DNA of 64,000 bases from Oscillospiraceae bacterium (GTDB taxonomy: Bacteria > Bacillota > Clostridia > Oscillospirales > Acutalibacteraceae), in NCBI GenBank assembly GCA_015066345.1, contig SVOQ01000014.1, forward strand, positions 1 through 64,000, written 5' to 3'. Under the pieces are notes generated by a model that saw only the letters and a list, made by a program, of their open reading frames with translations, made no database searches and was not told the origin of the DNA. Below, one piece after another: positions 50,578 through 58,579 of the stretch. A program made the position numbers and the translations under genes. The stretch's first letter is position 1. The number at the start of each line of letters is the position of its first letter.

Positions 50578-52299
50578 ATGATGAATTTTAATGTAACAGG
50601 CGGTAACAAAGGCACGGATATTAAAATCAAGAAAATTCAGAAAGATGGTTTAATCTTTTTAAATGTTGTTGTAACTTTTGATACGGAACAGATTCCCGAA
50701 CCCTTTTCGGTAGAATGGAAATTCAGTGCCAAGGACTGTGCGTTTACATGGAACCCAAGTATGATGGATATACACGGACTTTACTTTGATTGGGGAAAGA
50801 AAACGATTAATTCCCGTCTTGCTTCGTGGATGCCATTGCAACAGTTAATTTCGAGGGATGGCAGAAATAAATTATCCATTGCCGTTTCGGATGTGGATAC
50901 TCCAATAGAAATCGGTACGGGTATTTGTGAGGAGGACGCAACTTTTTCTTGTGAAATCCGTTTTTTCACAGTTCCTACATCCCCCTGTACCGAGTATTCT
51001 GCAATAATCCGCCTTGATACAAGGGAGATACCCTATTATGACAGTATTTATGATGTTACTGCTTGGTGGGAAACCGACTGCGGGTACGAATCCGCTTTTG
51101 TTCCCGAGGGAGCAAAAGAGCCTGTGGACTCTTTGTGGTACAGTTTTCATCAACAATTAGATAAAGAGGAAATAATAAACGAATGCCAACTTTCCTCGGA
51201 GTTGGGTATGAAAACCGTAATTATTGATGACGGTTGGCAGACGGACGATAACAACCGCGGTTACGCATATTGCGGTGATTGGGAAGTTGCACCTAAGAAA
51301 ATGGGGGATATGAAAACTCTCGTTGACGGTATACATAAAACAGGTATGAAAGTAATGCTTTGGTATTCCGTTCCGTTTGTGGGCGTACACTCTAAAAGGT
51401 ACGAAGAATTCAAAGATATGCTTCTTGATAAATCGGGGGATGAAAAAACCTTCTTTGCCCTTGACCCAAGGTACAAAAAAGTTCGCGATTACCTTACGGA
51501 CGTTTACGCGAGAGCCGTTAGGGAATGGGGCCTTGACGGTCTTAAACTGGATTTTATTGATTCTTTTTATCTTAAAGGTAAATCCCTCGAATATGACCCG
51601 AAAAGAGATTACCAAAGCCTTGAGGATGCAATTCACGCACTTATGAGTGAAGTAAAGTGTAAATTAACCGCCATTAATCCCGAAATTCTTGTTGAATTCC
51701 GTCAGTCCTATGTGGGACCCTCCATAAGAAAATACGGCAATATGCTCCGAGTGGGTGACTGCCCCTGTGACATATTGAAAAACAGATTCAATATTGTGAA
51801 TTTACGATATACGTCGGGTAAAACCGCTGTGCATTCGGATATGATTATGTGGAATACTGAGGATACCGTGGAAAATGCCGCGTTGCAGTTTGCGAGTGTT
51901 CTTTACAGTGTGCCTCAGATTTCAATGTTAATCAAAAAACTTCCGCCCGACCATTACGCAATGTTGAAATTTTACATTTCGTTCTGGAAAGAGTACAAAA
52001 CTACACTTCTTGATGGTAAAGTTACGGCGACAAACCCCGAAAGTGAGTACAGTCTTGTTTGTTCAAGACTTTCCGATAAAGAGGTTTACACCGCTTATAA
52101 TGACACAGTTGTTCCTGTAACCACAAAAGAAAGTATTGCAGTAAATGTAAGTGCAAAAAAATCCCTTATAATAAAAAATGCAGTTGGTAAAAACTACAAG
52201 GTAGTAAATTGTATGGGCCATGAAGTTTCTAAAGGGGTAATAAACAGTTGTTTAGAAGAAATTAAAGTTCCCACCGCAGGAATAATCTTTGTTAATTAA
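50578..52299 (+). CDS. GH36-like alpha-galactosidase, second copy
   Basis: 573 aa. Clan GH-D barrel with VIIDDGWQTDD, MLWYSVPFVG, nucleophile D325 in GLKLDFIDSF and a probable acid/base D394 in LRVGDCPCD. It differs clearly from the enzyme at 26152-27858; the acid/base context and the N-terminal domain suggest another GH36 subgroup, so the substrate may not be a simple alpha-galactoside. No signal peptide. AGGTGA precedes two adjacent ATGs; the first is used here. Own promoter and terminator. Confidence 0.82.
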   Translation: MMNFNVTGGNKGTDIKIKKIQKDGLIFLNVVVTFDTEQIPEPFSVEWKFSAKDCAFTWNPSMMDIHGLYFDWGKKTINSRLASWMPLQQLISRDGRNKLSIAVSDVDTPIEIGTGICEEDATFSCEIRFFTVPTSPCTEYSAIIRLDTREIPYYDSIYDVTAWWETDCGYESAFVPEGAKEPVDSLWYSFHQQLDKEEIINECQLSSELGMKTVIIDDGWQTDDNNRGYAYCGDWEVAPKKMGDMKTLVDGIHKTGMKVMLWYSVPFVGVHSKRYEEFKDMLLDKSGDEKTFFALDPRYKKVRDYLTDVYARAVREWGLDGLKLDFIDSFYLKGKSLEYDPKRDYQSLEDAIHALMSEVKCKLTAINPEILVEFRQSYVGPSIRKYGNMLRVGDCPCDILKNRFNIVNLRYTSGKTAVHSDMIMWNTEDTVENAALQFASVLYSVPQISMLIKKLPPDHYAMLKFYISFWKEYKTTLLDGKVTATNPESEYSLVCSRLSDKEVYTAYNDTVVPVTTKESIAVNVSAKKSLIIKNAVGKNYKVVNCMGHEVSKGVINSCLEEIKVPTAGIIFVN

Positions 52300-52305
52300 A
52301 AGATT

Positions 52306-52336
52306 AACCGAATGTGCAAGGCACATTCGGTTATTT
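52306..52336. terminator. terminator between GH36 and HD genes
   Basis: AACCGAATGTGC pairs with GCACATTCGGTT around AAG, followed by ATTTTCAT. Converging genes flank it. Confidence 0.82.
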
Positions 52337-52960
52337 TCATATTTTATTAATGTTTTTATACAATTCTTTAAATGCTTTTTTATCGTTAAGTATCTGATTG
52401 ATTTTTTCTCTGAAATTATCATATTGCTCGTCTTTAACGTAATGTTTTGCGTAGCCCTTTGAACCGTATTTCTCTTTAGTGTGCGTATACGCTCTTTCGA
52501 TAATTTCTTCTTCAGTTATATTTTTAAAATGTTTCAGAGTATAAGCGTGGGTGCGTCTTAAGAAATCCTCAACATCCGTTGAGCGGTCTGCGGAAGAAAT
52601 AATTTTACCGTAATCACTTCGTGGTGTTTTTTTTGCGGATGCTCTGTGGTCCTCAATTGCTTCTTTAATAATAACTCGCTCATCTTCGGTGAAAAAATTT
52701 TTCATATTCTCGTTTTTATAAAAATTTTCTGCGGATAAAATCTCGTGTTGAGCCTTGTTTATATGGTGTGCAATATCGTGAAAACAGGCTATTGTGTATA
52801 AAATATCGGGGTCAATATTTTCAAATTGGATTTCAAAAACAAAACATCTTTCTAAAACGTAGTTTATATGTTCTGTTCCGTGTCCTCTATCATTTAAAGA
52901 ATACACAGGTAAAATATTTTCTTCAATATAAGTTTTCAATTCACTTTTTACTCGGTGCAT
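52337..52960 (-). CDS. HD-domain phosphohydrolase
   Basis: 207 aa. The HD metal site appears as H in DRGHGTEHI, CFHDIAHH, H in EDHRAS and D in SSADRSTD. Members act as nucleotide or small-molecule phosphohydrolases. The protein is all-helical with a Lys-rich C-terminus. No partner gene; it is divergent from exoA. The precise substrate is unknown. Confidence 0.85.
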   Translation of the reverse strand: MHRVKSELKTYIEENILPVYSLNDRGHGTEHINYVLERCFVFEIQFENIDPDILYTIACFHDIAHHINKAQHEILSAENFYKNENMKNFFTEDERVIIKEAIEDHRASAKKTPRSDYGKIISSADRSTDVEDFLRRTHAYTLKHFKNITEEEIIERAYTHTKEKYGSKGYAKHYVKDEQYDNFREKINQILNDKKAFKELYKNINKI

Positions 52961-53024
52961 AATTTAAGCCTTCCGTTTTTTGAAAATATTTTATCATATA
53001 TTTAACCGGTTTTCAAATCTTTCG

Positions 53025-53053
53025 TTGTCATATGTAAATTACGGTGTTATAAT
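53025..53053 (+). promoter_or_regulatory. predicted promoter for exoA
   Basis: TTGTCA, a 17-base spacer and a perfect TATAAT, 35 bases before the start codon. Confidence 0.72.
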
Positions 53054-53088
53054 ATTAAAGTTATCTGATTTATTCAGGGGGAATGAAA

Positions 53089-53841
53089 ATGAAATTTATA
53101 TCATGGAATGTTAACGGCTTCAGAGCCTGTCTTAATAAAGGTTTCGGAGACTTTTTTAAAGATGCGGATGCGGACTTTTTCTGCATTCAGGAAACTAAAA
53201 TGCAACCCGGACAAGCAGATTTTGATACTCCCGGGTATTTTCAGTATTGGTACAGTGCCGAAAAGAAAGGCTATTCGGGTACTGCTATTTTTACAAAACA
53301 CGAGCCTTTGAGTGTCAGTTACGGCCTCGGCATTGATGAACACGACCATGAGGGCAGGGCAATAACTCTCGAGTATAATGACTTCTATCTTTTGTGCGTT
53401 TATACCCCCAACGCTCAAAGGGAATTGGCAAGGCTCGATTACCGTATGAAATGGGAAGATGCCTTAAGGGAATATATGAAAAATCTTGACGCCAAGAAAC
53501 CTGTGATTTATTGCGGAGACCTTAATGTCGCCCACGAGGAAATTGACCTTAAGAATCCTAAAACAAATCACTTCAGTGCAGGCTTCTCGGACGAAGAGAG
53601 GGGCAAGTTTACCGAACTTTTAAACTCAGGCTTTGCCGATACTTTCAGAAGTTTATATCCCGAAAAGGTTAAGTATTCCTGGTGGAGTTATATGTTCAAC
53701 TCCCGCGAGAAAAATGTGGGGTGGCGTATAGATTATTTTGTGGTATCCGACCGCATTTTAGAAAAGGTTAAGGATAGCTTTATCCTTAATGAAATTATGG
53801 GTAGCGACCATTGCCCCGTTGGTATTGAAATCGACCTTTAA
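53089..53841 (+). CDS. exoA: exodeoxyribonuclease III / AP endonuclease
   Basis: 250 aa, family length. It repairs abasic sites and trims 3' ends. Motifs are SWNVNGFRA at the N-terminus, QETKMQ with the metal-binding Glu, YCGDLNVAHEEIDL, GWRIDYFVVSD and GSDHCPVGIEI with the catalytic Asp-His. The second ATG (53089) is well spaced from GGGGG, while the first is too close. It ends in a four-base overlap with the converging DUF6512 gene. Confidence 0.95.
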   Translation: MKFISWNVNGFRACLNKGFGDFFKDADADFFCIQETKMQPGQADFDTPGYFQYWYSAEKKGYSGTAIFTKHEPLSVSYGLGIDEHDHEGRAITLEYNDFYLLCVYTPNAQRELARLDYRMKWEDALREYMKNLDAKKPVIYCGDLNVAHEEIDLKNPKTNHFSAGFSDEERGKFTELLNSGFADTFRSLYPEKVKYSWWSYMFNSREKNVGWRIDYFVVSDRILEKVKDSFILNEIMGSDHCPVGIEIDL

Positions 53842-54368
53842 TTTATACCATACATTTTTGTGATAGGGTCCCGGAATAAGGGTATTTCCGGTGGTGAAAA
53901 GGTGTTTGCGGTAAACAAAAGTGAAATACCGGCAAGCAAAACTAAAGCGGTTTTAGTGCTTATGTGGAAGCCTTTTTCACTTTGCAAAAGCGTATATTCA
54001 GTGAAATATGCTATGGCGGCACAGATGAAAAATATGGTTATGTTGAACCAGTCTGCATTTACCCCGAAAACGCCTGTGTAGGTATAGTAAAATACGGGAA
54101 TCAGCACGAGACTCAGCAATAAACCGCACAGCTTTGCGAACCAGTAGTTATGATAGTCAGAGCCTATGAATTTATATTGTATTATTGAAAATATTGCCAT
54201 AGGATAAAACATAAGCTTCATATGCTCCCAGGTGGATTCATTAACCCCCGAGATGAGAGCGGCAAGTACGTTTGAGTTGGTCCAATCGTACAAAAAATGC
54301 AGTAACGTACCCAAAATGCAAGTAAAAACAAATCCGGCTATCTGCCATACAAATAAATTCTTTTTCAT
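53838..54368 (-). CDS. DUF6512-like membrane protein
   Basis: 176 aa with about five membrane segments. GTLLHFLYDWTNSNVLAAL and SGVNESTWEHMKLMFYPM are characteristic of an uncharacterised Firmicutes family I recall as DUF6512. Function unknown. Its end overlaps the end of exoA by four bases on the opposite strand. The upstream space to the DMT gene is only 42 bases and contains divergent starts. Confidence 0.78.
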   Translation of the reverse strand: MKKNLFVWQIAGFVFTCILGTLLHFLYDWTNSNVLAALISGVNESTWEHMKLMFYPMAIFSIIQYKFIGSDYHNYWFAKLCGLLLSLVLIPVFYYTYTGVFGVNADWFNITIFFICAAIAYFTEYTLLQSEKGFHISTKTALVLLAGISLLFTANTFSPPEIPLFRDPITKMYGIN

Positions 54369-54410
54369 AAAATCACCCGTGAAATAAGTATATTCGTAAA
54401 AGAGGAAAAT

Positions 54411-55277
54411 ATGAAAGAAAAACTATCTATGATATTATCCATGGTAGTCTTCGGTACCATAGGAATATTTGTTGAGTATATTAATATGCCTTCGGGTTTT
54501 ATTGCGGCAGCCCGAGGAATAATAGGAGCATCGGTAATTCTTGCCGTGATGCTGATAACAGGCCATAAAACCAATTTTAAAAAGCTTTCAAAAAAGCTTA
54601 CTGTTTTATTGGCGTCGGGCGTTGCCATAGGGTTTAACTGGATTTTACTTTTTGAAGCATATCGTCACACGGGAATACCTGCGGCAACGGTGTGCTACTA
54701 TATGGCACCGTTATTGGTGGTTGGTGTTTCACCCTTTATATTTAAGGATAAATTAACGCTGCGACAGATTATTTGCATTTTAATAGCACTTATGGGCGTT
54801 GTGTCAGTTTCGGGTATTTTTCAGACAAATGCATCAAAAATCATCGGTATTTTGTCGGGCTTAGGTGCGGCTGTGCTATATGCATCGGTTATGATAATGA
54901 ATAAATTTATGGGCGAAACCGATGATTATGAAAGAACCTTTATTCAGTTAGCCGTAGCGGGTCTTGTTGTTTTGCCCTACGGTATATTAACCATGGGTGA
55001 TATTGAATTTAACACAAAATCAACCGTTCTTCTTGTAATAGTGGGTGTTGTGCATACGGGTATAGCGTATCTTGTTTATTTTGGTGCAATAAAGAAGCTT
55101 AAGAGCCGAACTGTGGCTATTTTAAGCTACATAGATCCGGCGTCCGCTATTGTTTTGTCGTCAATTGTATTTATGCAGATGCCCAAGGTATATGAAATTA
55201 TAGGCGTGGTGCTCATAATGGGTGCCGCAATATTAAGCGAAACCGAAAAAAGACGGGGCATAATAAAAGAGAATTAA
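54411..55277 (+). CDS. EamA/DMT superfamily transporter
   Basis: 288 aa with ten membrane segments in two EamA repeats. Family features are GTIGIFVEYINMPSGFIAAAR at the N-terminus in part, AAVLYASVMIMNKF in the middle and SRTVAILSYIDPASAIVLS near the end. Such proteins export amino acids, metabolites or drugs. AAGAGGAAAAT precedes the ATG. It precedes the HAD gene by 16 bases and is probably co-transcribed. Confidence 0.9.
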   Translation: MKEKLSMILSMVVFGTIGIFVEYINMPSGFIAAARGIIGASVILAVMLITGHKTNFKKLSKKLTVLLASGVAIGFNWILLFEAYRHTGIPAATVCYYMAPLLVVGVSPFIFKDKLTLRQIICILIALMGVVSVSGIFQTNASKIIGILSGLGAAVLYASVMIMNKFMGETDDYERTFIQLAVAGLVVLPYGILTMGDIEFNTKSTVLLVIVGVVHTGIAYLVYFGAIKKLKSRTVAILSYIDPASAIVLSSIVFMQMPKVYEIIGVVLIMGAAILSETEKRRGIIKEN

Positions 55278-55293
55278 AAAACAGGAGAGAAAA

Positions 55294-55935
55294 ATGAAAA
55301 TAACAGGTGCAATTTTTGATTTTGACGGAACACTTTTTGACTCAATGCACGTCTGGAAGGGTATACGATATAAATTCTTTGAAATTCTGGGTCTTGAACT
55401 GACACCTGAGGAAGAAGAATTGTTTAAAGGTCTTTTCCTTAGAGAGTCATTGAATCTTGCTATTGAAAGGTTTAACCTCAATAAAAGTTACGAAGAACTT
55501 TTAGAAATGCTTTTTGATTATATAAAGAGCAGATATCTTGCGGAAACCGAGCCTAAGAATGATATTATTGATTTTCTTGAAAAATTAAAATCCAAGGGCG
55601 TAAAAATGGGTATTGCTACCGCAACGGGGGAGAGCGCTTTGTTGGCGGTGCTTGAAAAATACGGTATGACCGATTATTTTTCTGCAGTATATTCAACCTA
55701 CACCGTAGGTGCATCCAAAACCGAGCCAAAGGTTTATGACGTAGTGTTAGATGCTATCGGTACTGATAAAGAAACTACATGGGTTTTCGAGGATGCCCTG
55801 TATGCCGCCAAAACCGCAAAGGCAAACGGCTATAACGTAGTAGGTATCTACGATAAAAGTGAACCTAAACAGGAGGAATTGAAATCTCTTGTGGATATTT
55901 ATATTCACAATTATGCTGAGCTTGAAGTTCTTTAA
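55294..55935 (+). CDS. HAD superfamily hydrolase
   Basis: 213 aa. Motif I FDFDGTLFDS (D9 and D11), motif II ATATGES, the Lys in ASKTEPKVYD and motif IV VFEDALYAA are all present. The helical cap after motif I fits the beta-phosphoglucomutase/phosphoglycolate phosphatase subclass. Substrate undetermined. CAGGAGAG precedes the ATG. Downstream of the DMT transporter gene. Confidence 0.9.
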   Translation: MKITGAIFDFDGTLFDSMHVWKGIRYKFFEILGLELTPEEEELFKGLFLRESLNLAIERFNLNKSYEELLEMLFDYIKSRYLAETEPKNDIIDFLEKLKSKGVKMGIATATGESALLAVLEKYGMTDYFSAVYSTYTVGASKTEPKVYDVVLDAIGTDKETTWVFEDALYAAKTAKANGYNVVGIYDKSEPKQEELKSLVDIYIHNYAELEVL

Positions 55936-55938
55936 TTG

Positions 55939-55967
55939 TTGACAGTGTAATGCAATAATGGTATTAT
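55939..55967 (+). promoter_or_regulatory. predicted promoter for TIR gene
   Basis: TTGACA, a 17-base spacer and TATTAT, 30 bases before the start codon. Confidence 0.72.
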
Positions 55968-55997
55968 TTTTATAGTAATACAACAGGGGGATTGTAT

Positions 55998-57698
55998 ATG
56001 GCAGTATTAAAATGCAAAATGTGCGGCGGTACATTAAATATTAATGTAGGGGATACTGTTGCAGTGTGCGAGTATTGCGAAACAAAACAGACATTGCCTA
56101 AATTAGATGACGAAAAACGAGTTCAGTTATATGACAGAGCCAACTATTTCCGTCGTGAAAATGAGTTCGATAAGGCTATGGGTGTTTACGAAATGATACT
56201 CAGTGATGCCGGTGATGACTGCGAAAGTTATTGGGGTATTGTGCTTTGCCGTTACGGTATTGAGTATGTAGTTGACCCCGCCTCGGGTAAAAGAATACCT
56301 ACTGTTAACCGTGCTCAGTATACTTCCATTTTTGAAGATGAAAATTACAAAAAGGCAATTCAGTATGCCGATTCCTTACAGAGGGAAGTTTATGAGGCGG
56401 AAGCGAAGGAAATAGACAGAATCCAAAAGGGGATTCTTGCTATTTCAAATAAAGAAGATCCCTTTGATGTTTTTATTTGCTATAAAGAAACTGATGCTCT
56501 CGGCAACAGAACTCAAGACAGCGTTTATGCTCAGGATATTTACTATGCCCTTACCAAGGAAGGTTTTAAGGTGTTCTTTGCAAGAATAACTTTAGAAAAC
56601 AAGTTAGGTTCTGCGTATGAGCCGTACATATTTGCTGCATTAAACTCCGCCAAGGTAATGCTCGTAGTAGGTACAAGCCGTGAAAATTTAAATGCGGTAT
56701 GGGTTAAAAACGAGTGGAGTCGCTATCTTTCCCTCATAAAAAATGGCGGAGATAAGACGATAATTCCTGTTTATAAGGATATGTCTCCTTATGATATGCC
56801 CGAAGAATTTCAGTATCTTCAATCCCAGGATATGTCAAAAATCGGATTTTTACAGGATTTGATTCACGGTGTAAATAAATTAGTGGGTAAACCTGCACCT
56901 CAGGTGCAACAGATATCCGTAGCAGATGGTTCTGCGAATAAAGAAACTCTGCTTAAAAGAATCAAAATGTTCTTGGAAGATAACGATTTTAATAATGCCA
57001 AGACCTATTGCGAAAGAGTTCTCGATAATGACCCCGAAAATGCAACGGCATATTTATATAGCCTTATGGTAGAACTCCGCGTAAAAAATGTTGAGGATTT
57101 GCAGAATGTTCCGCAACCTTTTGAGGATAAAAATTCATATCAGAAAGCAATGCGTTTCGGTGATGACAATATGAAGAAAATGTTGTCATCTTACAACGAA
57201 GGTATTAAAGCACGTAATGAACTTGCCAGAGTCGAAGCTGCTTATGCGAAAGCTCAGGAAAAGATGAAAAAAGGTGGTACCGAGACTATTTACAAGGATG
57301 CTGCTAAGCTTTTTGAATCAATAAGTCATCACAGAGATTCGGCAGAACTTGCAAAAAACTGTTACGAATATGCGGAGTATGCGAGAAAAGATGCACTTCT
57401 CAAATACGCTAAATCAGCTATGGAACGTTCTAATTATGATTCGGCATTGACCTTCCTTAAGCAGATTCCGGGTTGGCGAGAAGCAGACCAATTGACAAAG
57501 GATTGCCATAAAGGCATACAGGAGAAAAAAGAGAAAGAAGAAAAACGTCGCCGGGAAATTGAGCGTCGCGTTGGCGAGGTTACCAAAAAAGCTCCCAAAA
57601 TAGTAAATATACTTTTGGCGGCAGGTATTGGTAGTGCGGTTATAAGTGTAATAATTGCGATTCTTTCAATAGTTTTGTACATAATAAACTATATGTAA
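55998..57698 (+). CDS. zinc-ribbon, TIR-domain, C-terminally membrane-anchored protein
   Basis: 566 aa. In order: a zinc ribbon (C6, C9, C24, C27), a TPR-like helical part (about 40-150), a TIR domain (about 154-296) starting DPFDVFICYKETD, more helical repeats with DFNNAKTYCERVLDNDPENA, a charged coiled coil and one C-terminal membrane segment. E208 in AYEPYIFAALNSAKVMLVVG lies where TIR NADases such as SARM1 have their catalytic Glu, so NAD+ cleavage is possible. ATG 55998 follows GGGGG by seven bases. No defence genes lie nearby; similar stand-alone proteins occur in Clostridia and their role is not established. Confidence 0.86.
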   Translation: MAVLKCKMCGGTLNINVGDTVAVCEYCETKQTLPKLDDEKRVQLYDRANYFRRENEFDKAMGVYEMILSDAGDDCESYWGIVLCRYGIEYVVDPASGKRIPTVNRAQYTSIFEDENYKKAIQYADSLQREVYEAEAKEIDRIQKGILAISNKEDPFDVFICYKETDALGNRTQDSVYAQDIYYALTKEGFKVFFARITLENKLGSAYEPYIFAALNSAKVMLVVGTSRENLNAVWVKNEWSRYLSLIKNGGDKTIIPVYKDMSPYDMPEEFQYLQSQDMSKIGFLQDLIHGVNKLVGKPAPQVQQISVADGSANKETLLKRIKMFLEDNDFNNAKTYCERVLDNDPENATAYLYSLMVELRVKNVEDLQNVPQPFEDKNSYQKAMRFGDDNMKKMLSSYNEGIKARNELARVEAAYAKAQEKMKKGGTETIYKDAAKLFESISHHRDSAELAKNCYEYAEYARKDALLKYAKSAMERSNYDSALTFLKQIPGWREADQLTKDCHKGIQEKKEKEEKRRREIERRVGEVTKKAPKIVNILLAAGIGSAVISVIIAILSIVLYIINYM

Positions 57699-57715
57699 TA
57701 GAACAAATAAACAAG

Positions 57716-57751
57716 TTGCAGTCAGTGAAATATCTGACTGTAATTTTTTTT
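57716..57751 (+). terminator. terminator after TIR gene
   Basis: TTGCAGTCAG pairs with CTGACTGTAA around TGAAATAT, followed by eight T residues. Confidence 0.9.
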
Positions 57752-57754
57752 GAG

Positions 57755-57840
57755 TTGACAATGATATTTTTTAAACAAATACTGTTGCAATATTTTCGCA
57801 ACCGTGCTAAAATAAATAACGTAAATTTTAGCAATGTTGC
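57755..57840 (+). promoter_or_regulatory. promoter and probable TetR operators
   Basis: TTGACA (57755-57760), 17 bases, AATACT (57778-57783). Inverted repeat GTTGC-N9-GCAAC (57784-57802) lies on the start site, and the related palindrome GCAATGTTGC (57831-57840) just before the ribosome binding site. The next gene encodes a TetR-type repressor, so autoregulation is likely. Confidence 0.72.
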
Positions 57841-57855
57841 AAAAAGGTGGGTTTT

Positions 57856-58557
57856 ATGGCTACACAAAAGGCTACAAGGACGAAATTTGAGATTATTCAG
57901 ACTGCTACCCGAATGATATGGGAAGTTGGTTATTCAAATGCATCAATAAAAACGATTGCGAAAGAACTTGGTATGAGTACGGGGAATCTTACGTATTATT
58001 ATCCTACAAAAGAGCATCTGTTAAGTGTTCTTGTGGATGTACTTTGTAAATTCCAAAGAAAGCTTATAGAGCATGAATCGCAGGAGGGGATAAGCTCGGT
58101 AATGGGGGTTTGCCTTGAACTTATGTCAATGGCATCGGCTTGTGAAAGTAATCCCATTGCAAAGGATTTCTTTATATCCTCATATAAAAGCCCTTTGACA
58201 TTAAAAATAATTCGTGAAAACGATACAGAACGCTCAAAAGAGGTTTATAAAGAATATTGCAAACGCTGGACGGACGAACAATTCGCAGAAGCGGAAGTTT
58301 TAGTTTCGGGTTTAGAGTATGCCACATTAATGGCACTTGATGAGGAAATTCCTCTTGAAACAAGAATTTCCGAAGCCCTTGATAAAATACTTATCATCTA
58401 CGGTGTGCCTGAAAATATACGTAAAAGGAAAATCGAAAAAGCATTAAGTTATGATTACAAAAATATCGGAGAACGCATTTTTAAAGAGTTCAAAGAATTT
58501 GTAGATGTAACAAACGAAGAAAATTTTGAGCAAATGCTCCTTAATATAAAAAAATAA
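57856..58557 (+). CDS. TetR/AcrR family transcriptional regulator
   Basis: 233 aa. N-terminal helix-turn-helix: FEIIQTATRMIWEVGYSNAS then IAKELGMSTGNLTYYYPTKEHLL, the TetR hallmark. The C-terminal ligand domain is long and helical and not assigned. ATG 57856 follows AAAGGTGG by five bases. Palindromic operators overlap its promoter. It precedes the nucleotidase gene by 22 bases, so both are probably one transcript under its control. Confidence 0.92.
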   Translation: MATQKATRTKFEIIQTATRMIWEVGYSNASIKTIAKELGMSTGNLTYYYPTKEHLLSVLVDVLCKFQRKLIEHESQEGISSVMGVCLELMSMASACESNPIAKDFFISSYKSPLTLKIIRENDTERSKEVYKEYCKRWTDEQFAEAEVLVSGLEYATLMALDEEIPLETRISEALDKILIIYGVPENIRKRKIEKALSYDYKNIGERIFKEFKEFVDVTNEENFEQMLLNIKK

Positions 58558-58579
58558 TATAAATCAGGGAGGAAAATTT

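Noticed and set aside
55998-57698. Complete anti-phage defence system around the TIR gene
   Set aside because: Neighbours are a DMT transporter, a HAD hydrolase and a TetR regulator; no SIR2, nuclease, cyclase or restriction genes are present.
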